Shown here: piece by piece, positions 7,308-15,526 of the stretch
Layout: every line of letters starts with the position of its first letter
How positions within the stretch are numbered: position 1 is the stretch's first letter
Assembly (NCBI GenBank): GCA_964528155.1
Contig: CAZGRL010000018.1
Location: 1-55,842, forward strand
Reading direction: 5' to 3'
From: G001797105 sp964528155
GTDB lineage: Bacteria; Chloroflexota; Anaerolineae; Anaerolineales; E44-bin32
Length of the DNA stretch: 55,842 nt
The notes under the pieces: generated by a model
What the model was told of the DNA's origin: nothing
Database searches by the model: none
The model's input: only the letters and a program-made list of their open reading frames with translations
Translations under genes and position numbers: made by a program

Positions 7308-8090
7308 CTATCCGTGCCGGCCGGTGATGTACGCTTCGGTTTGGGGGTGCGCTGGCCGAGTGAAGATCTTGTGGGTGTCGTCGAACTCGATGAGCTCGCC
7401 CAACCAGAACAGGCCGGTCCGATCCGACACTCTGGCCGCCTGTTGCATGTTGTGAGTGACAATGACGATCGTATAGCGTTCTTTGAGCTCCTGCATCAGA
7501 TCCTCGATCTGAAGCGTGGCGATCGGATCCAGGGACGAGCACGGTTCATCCATCAGGATCACATCAGGCTCGACTGCGAGGACCCGGGCAACGCACAGCC
7601 GCTGCTGTTCTCCGAGAGAGAGCTCGAGCGCCCCACCATTGAGGTCGTCCTTCACCACGTCCCAGATCGCGGCCCTTTGCAGCGAAGTCACAACCCGTTC
7701 CTCGAGTTCGGCACGAGTCCCGGCAAGGCCAAGCACCCGTGGCCCGAACGCCACATTGTCGAACACCGATTGCGGAAAAGGATTGGGTTTCTGGAAGACC
7801 ATTCCGACCCGGCGGCGTAGGTCGACCACATCCACGTCGGGTGCGTAGATCTCCTCACCGTCGATGAGAACCTCTCCCGTCAGCCTCGCCCCTGGAATGG
7901 TGTCGTTCATTCGGTTCAGGCATCGCAAGAAAGTGGACTTGCCACAACCCGAGGGGCCGATTAGCGCCGTAATCTGGCTAGCCCGGATATCGAGCGAGAC
8001 ACCGCTCAGGGCGCGCACTGGGCCATAGAAGAAATCGAGGTCGTGAACGGAAACCTTCGGGGAGGATGCTGTTTCGTGCATCGTCGGCAT
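7308..8090 (-). CDS. pstB: Phosphate ABC transporter ATPase PstB, first copy, with altered signature motif
   Basis: A 260-residue ATPase with PstB features: Walker A GPSGCGKST, VFQKPNPFPQS (intact Q-loop), Walker B VILMDEP, CSSLDP, H-loop VTHNMQQ and a C-terminal PQTEAYITGRHG. It powers high-affinity phosphate import with PstC and PstA. The ABC signature is LSLGEQQRL instead of LSGGQQQRL. The second glycine and the glutamine are replaced, as in the degenerate signatures of asymmetric transporters. It is divergent from pstS. ATG at 8090 is used; ATG at 8081 is an alternative that would suit a leaderless transcript from GATAGT/TACAAT-like hexamers just upstream. Confidence 0.92.
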   Translation of the reverse strand: MPTMHETASSPKVSVHDLDFFYGPVRALSGVSLDIRASQITALIGPSGCGKSTFLRCLNRMNDTIPGARLTGEVLIDGEEIYAPDVDVVDLRRRVGMVFQKPNPFPQSVFDNVAFGPRVLGLAGTRAELEERVVTSLQRAAIWDVVKDDLNGGALELSLGEQQRLCVARVLAVEPDVILMDEPCSSLDPIATLQIEDLMQELKERYTIVIVTHNMQQAARVSDRTGLFWLGELIEFDDTHKIFTRPAHPQTEAYITGRHG

Positions 8091-8210
8091 TGTACACTAT
8101 CGATCCCCGACCGTATTCCTCGTAGTGGCAGGTGGGTGATCCGACCTGCGGTACGGTGTGGAGAACGAGCCCGCGATCCTCTCTCGGGCTGAAGGAGCAC
8201 TCGCCTCAAC

Positions 8211-8239
8211 TTGAACCCGTAGCACTCACTGAATATAAT
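8211..8239 (+). promoter_or_regulatory. Promoter of pstS; predicts a leaderless transcript
   Basis: TTGAAC (8211-8216) and TATAAT (8234-8239) are separated by 17 bases. A transcript starting 7-9 bases after the −10 would begin at about 8246-8248, and the pstS ATG is at 8248. No ribosome-binding sequence precedes the ATG, which agrees with leaderless translation. A GAGCCCG/CGGGCT inverted repeat lies further upstream at 8167-8190. No clear Pho box was recognised. Confidence 0.65.
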
Positions 8240-8247
8240 TCCTGGCA

Positions 8248-9138
8248 ATGCGTCCTCCGCTCCACGCTCAGTTGGCTCTGTTGCTGACCGCCCTGGCGCT
8301 GGCCGGCTGCGGTGGCTCCTCGCCCAACGGAAACCAGCCCACGGCCATCGTTTCCGCAACGATCGTGAATACGGGATCAGACACGATGGTGAATCTGGCA
8401 TTGGCGTGGGCCGAGTCCTACCAGGCGTCCCACCCGGAGGTGCGCATTTCCGTGACCGGAGGCGGATCGGGCACAGGCATCGCGGCCTTGATCAACGGCA
8501 CGGTGGACATTGCCAACGCTTCTCGCAGGATCAAGCCGGAGGAGACATCCGAAGCCCAGGCGAACAGCGTCGATCCCGTAGAGTTGGTTGTCGCTCGAGA
8601 CGCCATTGCTATCATTGTCAATACCAACAACCCGGTCGACCACCTGACGATCGATCAACTCTCTGACATCTACAGCGGAGTGATTAACAACTGGGCCGAG
8701 GTCGGCGGTGAGGACCGTCCGATCGTTCGTCTATCGCGGGAGACGAATTCGGGCACTCATGTCTACTTCCTGGAGCAGGTTGTCCGCCGCGGAGATAGCC
8801 AGGACACCACCCTGTTCGCGCCCGAAACTCTGCTCCTGCCATCCTCGGAAGGAATCTCGGCCGAGGTACGTCAGAACCCGAATGCCATCGGCTACGACGG
8901 CCTGGGCTATGTCACTCCGGATCTGAAAGTTGTGGCTGTGGCGCGGCATGCCTCCGGCCGCTTTGAGGTTCCGTCGGCGGCGACTGTGGAATCTGGTAGC
9001 TACCCGCTCTCGCGCGACCTGTATGTGTATACAGATGGCGAACCGGCCGGCGAGATTGCAGCCTATCTGCATTGGATCCTTGGTCCAGACGCCCAGGCGA
9101 TCGTGAGCAGCCTCGGTTTCGTCCCGCTGGAACCCTGA
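8248..9138 (+). CDS. pstS: Phosphate ABC transporter substrate-binding lipoprotein PstS
   Basis: The 296-residue product has a lipoprotein signal (LALAGC, Cys20), then the phosphate-binding fold: VNTGSDTMVNLALAWAESY, ISVTGGGSGTGIAALINGTVDIANASR and RETNSGTHVYFLEQVV. The GSDT and SGTG loops are those that hold phosphate. It delivers phosphate from the outer face of the membrane to PstC/PstA. It heads the pst operon, 7 bases ahead of pstC, and is driven by the promoter at 8211-8239. Confidence 0.93.
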   Translation: MRPPLHAQLALLLTALALAGCGGSSPNGNQPTAIVSATIVNTGSDTMVNLALAWAESYQASHPEVRISVTGGGSGTGIAALINGTVDIANASRRIKPEETSEAQANSVDPVELVVARDAIAIIVNTNNPVDHLTIDQLSDIYSGVINNWAEVGGEDRPIVRLSRETNSGTHVYFLEQVVRRGDSQDTTLFAPETLLLPSSEGISAEVRQNPNAIGYDGLGYVTPDLKVVAVARHASGRFEVPSAATVESGSYPLSRDLYVYTDGEPAGEIAAYLHWILGPDAQAIVSSLGFVPLEP

Positions 9139-9145
9139 TCAGATA

Positions 9146-10039
9146 ATGGACAAAGTGGCCTGGAGCGAGTTCGTCATCACACGCCTGATCAAGACAGCCG
9201 GGTACTCGGCGATCCTGTTCATTGGCCTGATCTTCATCTTCCTGGTGCGCGAGGGTGCCCCGACTCTATTCGAGGTTCCGCTGCGTTCTCTCATCAGCAG
9301 TCGATGGTATCCCATCGAGGAATACTTCGGGCTGTTACCCTTGATCGGTGGATCCCTCGTTGTCACGGCTGGCGCCGCCATGATCGCCATCCCCTTCGGA
9401 CTAGGGACGGCGATCTACATTGCGGAGATTGCTCCCCGCTGGGTGAGGGAGCTCCTCAAACCCCTCATCGAACTGTTGGGCGGCCTCCCGTCAGTGATGC
9501 TTGGTTTCCTGGGGATCCTGGTCCTCACCTCACTGGTACGCACGACCCTAGATCTCCCCACGGGTCTGACGGCCTTTACGGGTGCCCTGCTACTCGGCGG
9601 CATTGCTATTCCAACCATCGTCAGCGTGGCCGAGGACGCGTTGGATGCCGTCCCGCGCTCCTACCGGGAGGCAGGACTGGCGCTGGGCGCGACCAACTGG
9701 CAGACCATCTGGCGCGTCACGCTGCCCGCCGCTCGATCGGGTGTCTTGATTGCGGTTATGCTAGGCCTGGGACGGGCGATCGGTGAGACGATGGCGGTCA
9801 TGATGGTGACTGGAAACGCTCCGGTGGTTCCGACCGGACCGGGAGCCCTCTTCCACCCGGCCAGAACCATGACGGCAACCATCGCGGCCGAGATGGGCGA
9901 GGTCGCCAATGGAAGCGTGCACTACCACGTCTTGTTCTTGATCGGGATCGTGCTCTTCGTAATATCGCTTGCGGTCAACCTGACGGCCTCGAGTCTGGTG
10001 TTCCGGGTACGAAAGCGCGCGGAGAGGATTCTCTCCTAG
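9146..10039 (+). CDS. pstC: Phosphate ABC transporter permease PstC
   Basis: A 297-residue permease with six hydrophobic segments and the ABC-permease coupling motif YREAGLALGATNWQTIWRVTLP. GLGRAIGETMAVMMVTGN is the PstC-specific motif (PstA has GLERAAGETAPI). It forms half of the membrane channel for phosphate. It follows pstS by 7 bases and has no clear ribosome-binding sequence of its own, so it is probably translated by coupling to pstS. Confidence 0.92.
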   Translation: MDKVAWSEFVITRLIKTAGYSAILFIGLIFIFLVREGAPTLFEVPLRSLISSRWYPIEEYFGLLPLIGGSLVVTAGAAMIAIPFGLGTAIYIAEIAPRWVRELLKPLIELLGGLPSVMLGFLGILVLTSLVRTTLDLPTGLTAFTGALLLGGIAIPTIVSVAEDALDAVPRSYREAGLALGATNWQTIWRVTLPAARSGVLIAVMLGLGRAIGETMAVMMVTGNAPVVPTGPGALFHPARTMTATIAAEMGEVANGSVHYHVLFLIGIVLFVISLAVNLTASSLVFRVRKRAERILS

Positions 10040-10086
10040 TTGGGGGTTGCCACCCAAGAGTGGGAGCGAGGCATGGAACTAGGCTC

Positions 10087-10947
10087 ATGACCAGACTGAC
10101 AGGTGCCCGGAGGCTCAGGCAAAGGATCGGCTTTGCCGGCCTGACATTGGTCGCATTGGCAACGGCCGCCCCGATCCTACTTGTGGTGCTGTACATTGCC
10201 TGGCAGGGCGTACCTGCAATTTCGTGGGAGTTCCTATCGGGTTTCCCGAAAGATGGGATGCGCTCCGGCGGAGTCTTCCCGGCCATCGTCGGAACCTTCT
10301 GGCTTACGCTGGGCACGGGAGCGGTGGCGATTCCCCTGGGCCTCGGCGCCGCAATCTATCTCGCCGAGTACGCGGCCGATAGCCGCTGGACCCGTGCCAT
10401 CCGCCTGGCGATCATCAACCTGGCTGGCATCCCCTCTGTCGTGTATGGCCTGTTCGGCCTGGGGCTGTTCGTGCTATTCCTGAGGTTCGGCACAAGCATC
10501 TTGGCCGGTTCGCTTACTTTGGCTGTCATGACTCTGCCTGTGATCATAAGCACAACAGAGGAGGCGCTGCGCGCCGTCCCCTACAGCTTCCGAGTTGTAA
10601 GTGTTTCCCTTGGGGGAACACGCTGGCAGACAATTCGCCGAATCGTCCTGCCCCAGGCGTTGCCGGGAATCCTCACCGGTGTGATCCTCGGCCTGGAGCG
10701 CGCCGCCGGCGAGACCGCCCCCATCCTCTTCACCGTGGCAGCATTCTTCTTGCCGCGGCTGCCCACCTCACCCTTGGACTCCACGATGGCTCTGCCCTAC
10801 CACCTGTTCGTGATCTCGACTCAGGTTCCGGGCATGCCCGTCCGCATCCAGTACGGAACGGCCCTGGTCCTGTTGAGCTTCATCGTCATCCTGAACCTGG
10901 TCGCCACCCTCATCCGGTCTCGCGCCCGCGCAAGGAGACAATGGTGA
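10087..10947 (+). CDS. pstA: Phosphate ABC transporter permease PstA
   Basis: A 286-residue permease; the family motifs AGIPSVVYGLFGLGLFV, PYSFRVVSVSLGGTRWQTI and GLERAAGETAPILFT identify PstA. It partners PstC. The ATG at 10087 places the first helix after a short basic head. GTG at 10060 would add nine residues but has no ribosome-binding sequence. The 230 bases that follow, up to the second pstB, contain no gene and no structure I could name. Confidence 0.92.
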   Translation: MTRLTGARRLRQRIGFAGLTLVALATAAPILLVVLYIAWQGVPAISWEFLSGFPKDGMRSGGVFPAIVGTFWLTLGTGAVAIPLGLGAAIYLAEYAADSRWTRAIRLAIINLAGIPSVVYGLFGLGLFVLFLRFGTSILAGSLTLAVMTLPVIISTTEEALRAVPYSFRVVSVSLGGTRWQTIRRIVLPQALPGILTGVILGLERAAGETAPILFTVAAFFLPRLPTSPLDSTMALPYHLFVISTQVPGMPVRIQYGTALVLLSFIVILNLVATLIRSRARARRQW

Positions 10948-11176
10948 AGACTAAGCCGCGGTCATTGGAGTGGGTCGGAGCTCAACGGTCCGATCTGCAC
11001 GGATGCCCGAACGCCATCTCATTCGACTGAGAGGTTAGGTACACTCCCTGAGGGAATCGACGGAGGCAGCCAGCCTCTTCTTGGTGGCGGCGCTCCAGAG
11101 CCCGGCAGCCCAGAGTTATCGGTGGGTCGGATAAGGGTGTACGACTCGTAGCAGGTGGTGGTTGTCGCGGCTGGCA

Positions 11177-12004
11177 ATGTACTCAATGAGGAGAAAGGGT
11201 TTGTCATCTGATTCCAAGGTAGGTCTGGTCAGCGCTCCCCCAGGTGAAGAAGCCAAGATCGTCATCGAGGGGTTGAGTGTTGCCTATTCGGATGGAACCG
11301 AGTCCCTTCAGGGAATCAACTTGACGATCCCGGCCAATGCCATCACTGTCCTTTTTGGTCCCGCCGGCGGGGGCAAGTCCACGCTCTTGCGTACCCTCAA
11401 CCGCTTGAATGACCTGGCGGATGTCGCTGCCCTATCTGGCCACGTCTGGTTGGACGGGGAGGATATCCTCAGCCCCGAGACAGACACGATCGCACTGCGT
11501 CGTCGAGTGGGAATGGTCTTCGCTCGCCCGGTCGTACTGCCGATGAGCATCCGTCAAAACCTCACTTATGGGCTGGAGCTGGCTGGCGAGCGGGATCACT
11601 CCCGGCTTTCGGAGGCCGTGGAGCGAAGCCTCCGGGCCGCGGCCCTGTGGGACGAAGTGCGCGATCGGTTTGACGAGCCGGCGGTGGCGCTTTCGGGCGG
11701 ACAGCAGCAACGATTATGCCTGGCCCGGGTCCTGGCGCTTGAGCCGGAGGTCATTCTGCTGGACGAACCGACCTCGGGTCTGGACCCGATCTCAACCGGC
11801 AAAGTGGAGGCGTCACTCCAAGACCTCGTGCAGCGTTATACGATTGTCCTTGTCCCGCACAGTATTCAACAGGCCGCCCGGATTTCCGACTACGCGGCGT
11901 TCTTCCTGAACGGACAGCTGGTCGAATACGCACGTGGCAAGGAGATCTTCACACGTCCTCAAGACCAGCGTACGGATGACTACGTCACCGGTCGTTTTGG
12001 CTGA
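11177..12004 (+). CDS. pstB: Phosphate ABC transporter ATPase PstB, second copy, lacking the Q-loop glutamine
   Basis: A PstB homologue of about 275 residues with Walker A FGPAGGGKST, a canonical signature LSGGQQQRLCLAR, Walker B VILLDEPTSGLDP, a histidine in VPHSIQQ and the C-terminal DDYVTGRFG. The Q-loop, which is VFQKP in the first copy, is VFARP here, so the conserved glutamine is replaced by alanine. It is in line with pstS-pstC-pstA. The start is uncertain: ATG at 11177, or TTG at 11201, which has GAGGAG 8 bases upstream. A heterodimer with the other PstB is discussed in the findings. Confidence 0.9.
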   Translation: MYSMRRKGLSSDSKVGLVSAPPGEEAKIVIEGLSVAYSDGTESLQGINLTIPANAITVLFGPAGGGKSTLLRTLNRLNDLADVAALSGHVWLDGEDILSPETDTIALRRRVGMVFARPVVLPMSIRQNLTYGLELAGERDHSRLSEAVERSLRAAALWDEVRDRFDEPAVALSGGQQQRLCLARVLALEPEVILLDEPTSGLDPISTGKVEASLQDLVQRYTIVLVPHSIQQAARISDYAAFFLNGQLVEYARGKEIFTRPQDQRTDDYVTGRFG

Positions 12005-12034
12005 GGGTCGGCGAGCTACATAGGAGGAGCCGCC

Positions 12035-12802
12035 ATGAGGCTGGCTGTTATCTCCGATATCCACGCGAACCTGCATGCTCTACAGGCTGTATGGCAGGAC
12101 ATCGAGGTTCAGCGACCTGATGCGGTCTACTGTCTGGGGGACCTGGTCGGATATGGCGCGTTCCCCAACGAGGTCGTCGAGTTCCTCCGGGATCGATCGA
12201 TCCCAGCCGTGATGGGCAACTACGACGAAGGTGTCGGCTTCGACATGGACGATTGCGGCTGCGTGTACAAAGAGCCGTACGAGGAGCGTCTGGGCAAGCA
12301 ATCACTGTACTGGTCGCGGGAAAACACGCGCCCCGATCTCAAAGCGTACCTGCGTGAGATGCCCATGCAGATTCGATTGGAAGAAAGTCGGCCGAAGATA
12401 CTCCTCGTTCATGGCAGCCCGCGCAAGATCAACGAGTACCTGTACCAAGATCGTCCCCTGGCTACATTCGAGCGGATCGCCAAGCTGGCCGGGACGGGGG
12501 TCCTCTTCTTCGGTCACACCCATCTGCCCTATCACAAGACCGTGGCCGGCACCTTGTTTGTCAACACTGGAACGGTCGGAAAGCCGCGGGATGGCGACGT
12601 GCGGGCCGGATATGCATTAGTCAGCCTGGGTCGGCGTATCCAGGTCTCGTACCGCAGAGTCGACTACGATGTCAAGGCTGCAGCCGGGGCCATCCGATGT
12701 TCGGGCCTGCCCGAGCACTTCGCCGATCTTCTGGAGACCGGAGGTCTGGCAACGCTGCCGAGCTTTGGCACGGCCGAAGCCTCGCTCGGGGGCCGGCGAT
12801 GA
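12035..12802 (+). CDS. Metallophosphoesterase (calcineurin-like, YfcE/ApaH-type) within the phosphate operon
   Basis: A 255-residue enzyme with the metal-binding signature in order: SDIHANLHAL, GDLVGYG, GNYDEG, LVHGSPR, and GHTHLPYH. These hold two metal ions and hydrolyse phosphoester bonds. The substrate cannot be read; relatives act on nucleotides, diadenosine polyphosphates or phosphodiesters. A strong ribosome-binding sequence (AGGAGGAG) precedes ATG at 12035. It follows pstB2 by 30 bases and overlaps phoU (ATGA), so it is probably expressed under phosphate limitation and may release phosphate from organic esters or nucleotides inside the cell. Confidence 0.88.
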   Translation: MRLAVISDIHANLHALQAVWQDIEVQRPDAVYCLGDLVGYGAFPNEVVEFLRDRSIPAVMGNYDEGVGFDMDDCGCVYKEPYEERLGKQSLYWSRENTRPDLKAYLREMPMQIRLEESRPKILLVHGSPRKINEYLYQDRPLATFERIAKLAGTGVLFFGHTHLPYHKTVAGTLFVNTGTVGKPRDGDVRAGYALVSLGRRIQVSYRRVDYDVKAAAGAIRCSGLPEHFADLLETGGLATLPSFGTAEASLGGRR

Positions 12803-13512
12803 CGGCGCACAACCCTTCGGCAGGCTCAGGACGGAGCCGGGGTGCGCTCGACCGTGAGATGGTACCCATTCGGGATGACATGCTGCGAATGGCGAGCATG
12901 GTCGACGAGGCGGTCGAGCAGTCCGCACGCGCTCTGGACACAAGGGACGAAACTCTGGCGCAACAGATCGCCAACAACGACGCCAATGTGAACGCGCTTC
13001 GATTCAAGATCGAGGAGGATTGTCTGGCGTTGATCGCCACCCAGCAGCCGGCCGCCGGGGATTTGCGGGCGATTGTGGCGGCGATGAATATCGTCAGCGA
13101 TCTTGAGCGCATGGGCGACCACGCCGCCGGGATCGCCCGAACCGTGTCCGGCGTCGGCGGTCCCCTGTCGCTTAAACCGCCCCCGGGGTTCCCTCGCATG
13201 GCCGAGGTCACGCGCGAAATGCTTCGCAAGGCTATGCGGGCATATGTTGAGCGGAATGCCGCAGGCGCGCATAAAGTCGCCGAGGAAGACGATCGGATCG
13301 ACGAACTCTATCTGCAAGTCTTCGGCGAGTTGTTGTCGATGATGATTGAAGATCGCGAAAAGACCCCGCAGGCACTGAAGCTCTTGTTCGCGGCGCACAA
13401 CCTCGAGAGGATCGCCGATCGCGTCACCAATATCGCCGAGCGCGTGATCTTCACCTCCAGCGGCGAGATGGAAGAGCTCAACCCGGAGCCCGGCGACACT
13501 CGCCTGCTGTAG
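12799..13512 (+). CDS. phoU: Phosphate-signalling protein PhoU with repeat-derived N-terminal extension
   Basis: A 237-residue protein with two PhoU three-helix domains. The first contains NIVSDLERMGDHAAGIART and the second HNLERIADRVTNIAERVIF; both hold the E/DxxxD metal-cluster pattern. PhoU links the Pst importer to control of the phosphate regulon and prevents excess uptake. The first 16 residues or so (…NPSAGSGRSRG) are not PhoU-like and are encoded by a CCCTTCGGCAGGCTC repeat core. The conserved protein begins at LDREMVPIRDDML. The start overlaps the metallophosphoesterase stop (ATGA). Confidence 0.9.
   Translation: MTAHNPSAGSGRSRGALDREMVPIRDDMLRMASMVDEAVEQSARALDTRDETLAQQIANNDANVNALRFKIEEDCLALIATQQPAAGDLRAIVAAMNIVSDLERMGDHAAGIARTVSGVGGPLSLKPPPGFPRMAEVTREMLRKAMRAYVERNAAGAHKVAEEDDRIDELYLQVFGELLSMMIEDREKTPQALKLLFAAHNLERIADRVTNIAERVIFTSSGEMEELNPEPGDTRLL
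12813..12834. repeat. Repeat core inside the 5' end of phoU
   Basis: CCCTTCGGCAGGCTCAGGAC matches the core of the 51-bp repeats in the LuxR-type gene, one of which (1001) has the same CCCTTCGGCAGGCTC. It sits in frame within phoU and adds non-family residues to the protein. It is a second, independent case in this window of the same sequence inside a gene. Confidence 0.7.
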
Positions 13513-13595
13513 CGGAGCGCTCCCCCACCCCCTACTTCAAAATGACCTGTTGTTTGAATTTGACGGTCAATCTCGGGGATCGAGCATCCACTCAT

Positions 13596-14852
13596 TCAGC
13601 GCGGCAGGGTGCCGAGTTCGATGCGGTCCGCGTCCGAGCCTCGCAGGAGCTGGACCATGAGGGAAAGGTGATCCCGCAGATGGCGGGTGATCAGGAAGTT
13701 CTCGCGCACGAATTCCCGGGCGCGACGGCCCATCGTCTCACGCCTCCCCGGGTTATGAAGCAGATAGCGAATGCGCAACGCCGCGCCTTCCGGTGTGTCG
13801 ACCAGGAATCCGGTGTAATGGTTGACCACCTGGATGCGAATTCCGCCGGTGTTGCCGCCGATCACAGGCTTGGCCTTCCATAGTCCTTCGGTGACCGTCA
13901 GGCCGAATCCTTCCTTGATGGATTTCTGCAAAATGATGTCGGCGGCTCGCTGAAGAGCGTTGATCGTCCTATGCGCGTCCGGTGGAAGAAGGAGTATGTG
14001 CAGATCGGGGTCATCTCCCGCAGCAGACTTGACTTCCTGCAGGACGGCTTCCCCTTCGGGATCGTCGGTCGCACTCCCGCCGGCAAGAACGAGCTGAAGC
14101 CCGGGCGTGAAATCTTTGGCGATCCTGTACGCCTGGATTACGCCCAACGGGTCCTTGAAGCGATCGAAACGTGACACCTGGACGATCATCGGGCGGTCCG
14201 GGTCCAGCTCAAATCTCTTCTGAACGTCGAGGATCTCGGCCTCATCCAGATCCATGTTCTTCTCGCTCAATGGATTGATGCTGGGTGGGATGAGGTACTG
14301 CGTGTGAGGCAGCGCCCGGGCAAACGCGGAAAGGGAGAAGATGCTCGCGTCGTAGCCTTTGACGATCTCGTGAAGGTACTTCCACACGCGACGATTGGGA
14401 TGGCTCAGATCGATGTGACAACGCCAGATCCACTTTCCCTTTCTTTGGGGACATAGCTGCAGAAGCATCGCCGGCTGCGGGTCATGAATGAACACGAAAT
14501 CGGCCGCCTCAAGGTTCGAGCGCAGCTTCTCGGCGTTCTCTCTGTTGGTCGCCTCATATGCGCGAATCAAGTTCTGGGGAACGTCCACTGAAGATCCCTG
14601 CAGCGCGTTGTGGAATCCCTTGGTGCACTCATAGAACTCAGCGTCACCGCTGATCACCTCCCATGTGGCGTCGATCTTCAGCTCTCTTTCTAGCGGTACC
14701 AATTGCTCGAGGATCTCGGCCACACCGCCGCCGACGCGTGTCGAGTTGACGTGGACGACTTTCTTGCCACGAAGTGGACGGGCGAGCTGCCGCAGATGCT
14801 GGATAACCGCCTCGCCGGCGACAGGTGCGTAGGATTTCAGGGAGGTGGTCAT
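13596..14852 (-). CDS. Trehalose synthase-type GT4 glycosyltransferase (TreT-like)
   Basis: A 418-residue GT-B enzyme. N-terminal features are VVHVNSTRVGGGVAEILEQL and WEVISGDAEFYECTKGFHNALQG, both typical of the archaeal/bacterial TreT family, which joins NDP-glucose to glucose to make trehalose. C-terminal GT4 motifs are VSRFDRFKDPLGVI, LQKSIKEGFGLTVTEGLWK (E-x7-E retaining pair) and PVIGGNTGGI. ATG at 14852 overlaps the stop of the upstream DUF5752 gene (ATGA). This pairing is common for TreT and supports the call. Related families make other NDP-glucose-derived disaccharides. Confidence 0.85.
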   Translation of the reverse strand: MTTSLKSYAPVAGEAVIQHLRQLARPLRGKKVVHVNSTRVGGGVAEILEQLVPLERELKIDATWEVISGDAEFYECTKGFHNALQGSSVDVPQNLIRAYEATNRENAEKLRSNLEAADFVFIHDPQPAMLLQLCPQRKGKWIWRCHIDLSHPNRRVWKYLHEIVKGYDASIFSLSAFARALPHTQYLIPPSINPLSEKNMDLDEAEILDVQKRFELDPDRPMIVQVSRFDRFKDPLGVIQAYRIAKDFTPGLQLVLAGGSATDDPEGEAVLQEVKSAAGDDPDLHILLLPPDAHRTINALQRAADIILQKSIKEGFGLTVTEGLWKAKPVIGGNTGGIRIQVVNHYTGFLVDTPEGAALRIRYLLHNPGRRETMGRRAREFVRENFLITRHLRDHLSLMVQLLRGSDADRIELGTLPR

Positions 14853-15526
14853 TCGGAGCCTGCCTGCATGAATTCGGAGAAAATCGCCATCAACTCGTTT
14901 CTGAGCGCAGTCAAAGTGATGAAGGAAGGATCGAACTCCGCGATCCTGTTCGAGATCGCTGCGTATCGGGGACCCAGACCGTCGAGCCACGCCCGGAAGT
15001 CATCTACTCGATCGGGGGTGCGCCGGCGCGCATCGAAAAAGTGGTAGTACAGACTGCTGGGGGACATCTGCGGCAAGAACTCGGCCATCTCTTTCGGAGT
15101 CCTGAGTCGGATGCTGGTATCGAAGACCACCAGGACCGAGCGGATAAAGCGGAACGCGTCGTCCGATTTTGCCCAGGGGACGAGTTCGGTTTCATCTAAC
15201 CGCTCTTCGATCACATCGATCATCTCCTCCCTGAGATCTTCAAGGTCGGAGTAATCGGAAGGATCGATCACGCTGAGTCGCTCCGCCAGCCTGAGGTCGT
15301 GCAGGCTTTGGATGGCCCAATTGGCGAAGTCGTTGTTGTACTCGGGCTCCTCAAATCCAGGGCGCAGGTGGTGGCCCCAGAAGTGGTAGTAAATGCAGCC
15401 GGCCTGGATCGTCTGCAGCCTGTCTCGAAGCTCTCTCAAGTTCTGTGCGGATACTCCGGTCGCGATCGAGAGCATGGCGCAGTCGGTGACCGCAAATGGC
15501 TGTGAGCCAGATCTTCTTGAAGGCAT
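14849..15526 (-). CDS. DUF5752 family protein, partner of the trehalose synthase
   Basis: A 225-residue soluble protein built from two similar halves: one around GCIYYHFWGHHLRP with NDFANWAIQSLHD, and one around SSLYYHFFDARRRTP with DDFRAWLDGLG. Each is followed by a helical acidic segment with LREEMIDVIEE or LRNELMAIFSE. This matches DUF5752, which is often encoded beside TreT-like glycosyltransferases. Its activity is not known to me. The stop overlaps the start of treT, so they are translated together. No promoter was identified upstream. Confidence 0.75.
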   Translation of the reverse strand: MPSRRSGSQPFAVTDCAMLSIATGVSAQNLRELRDRLQTIQAGCIYYHFWGHHLRPGFEEPEYNNDFANWAIQSLHDLRLAERLSVIDPSDYSDLEDLREEMIDVIEERLDETELVPWAKSDDAFRFIRSVLVVFDTSIRLRTPKEMAEFLPQMSPSSLYYHFFDARRRTPDRVDDFRAWLDGLGPRYAAISNRIAEFDPSFITLTALRNELMAIFSEFMQAGSE

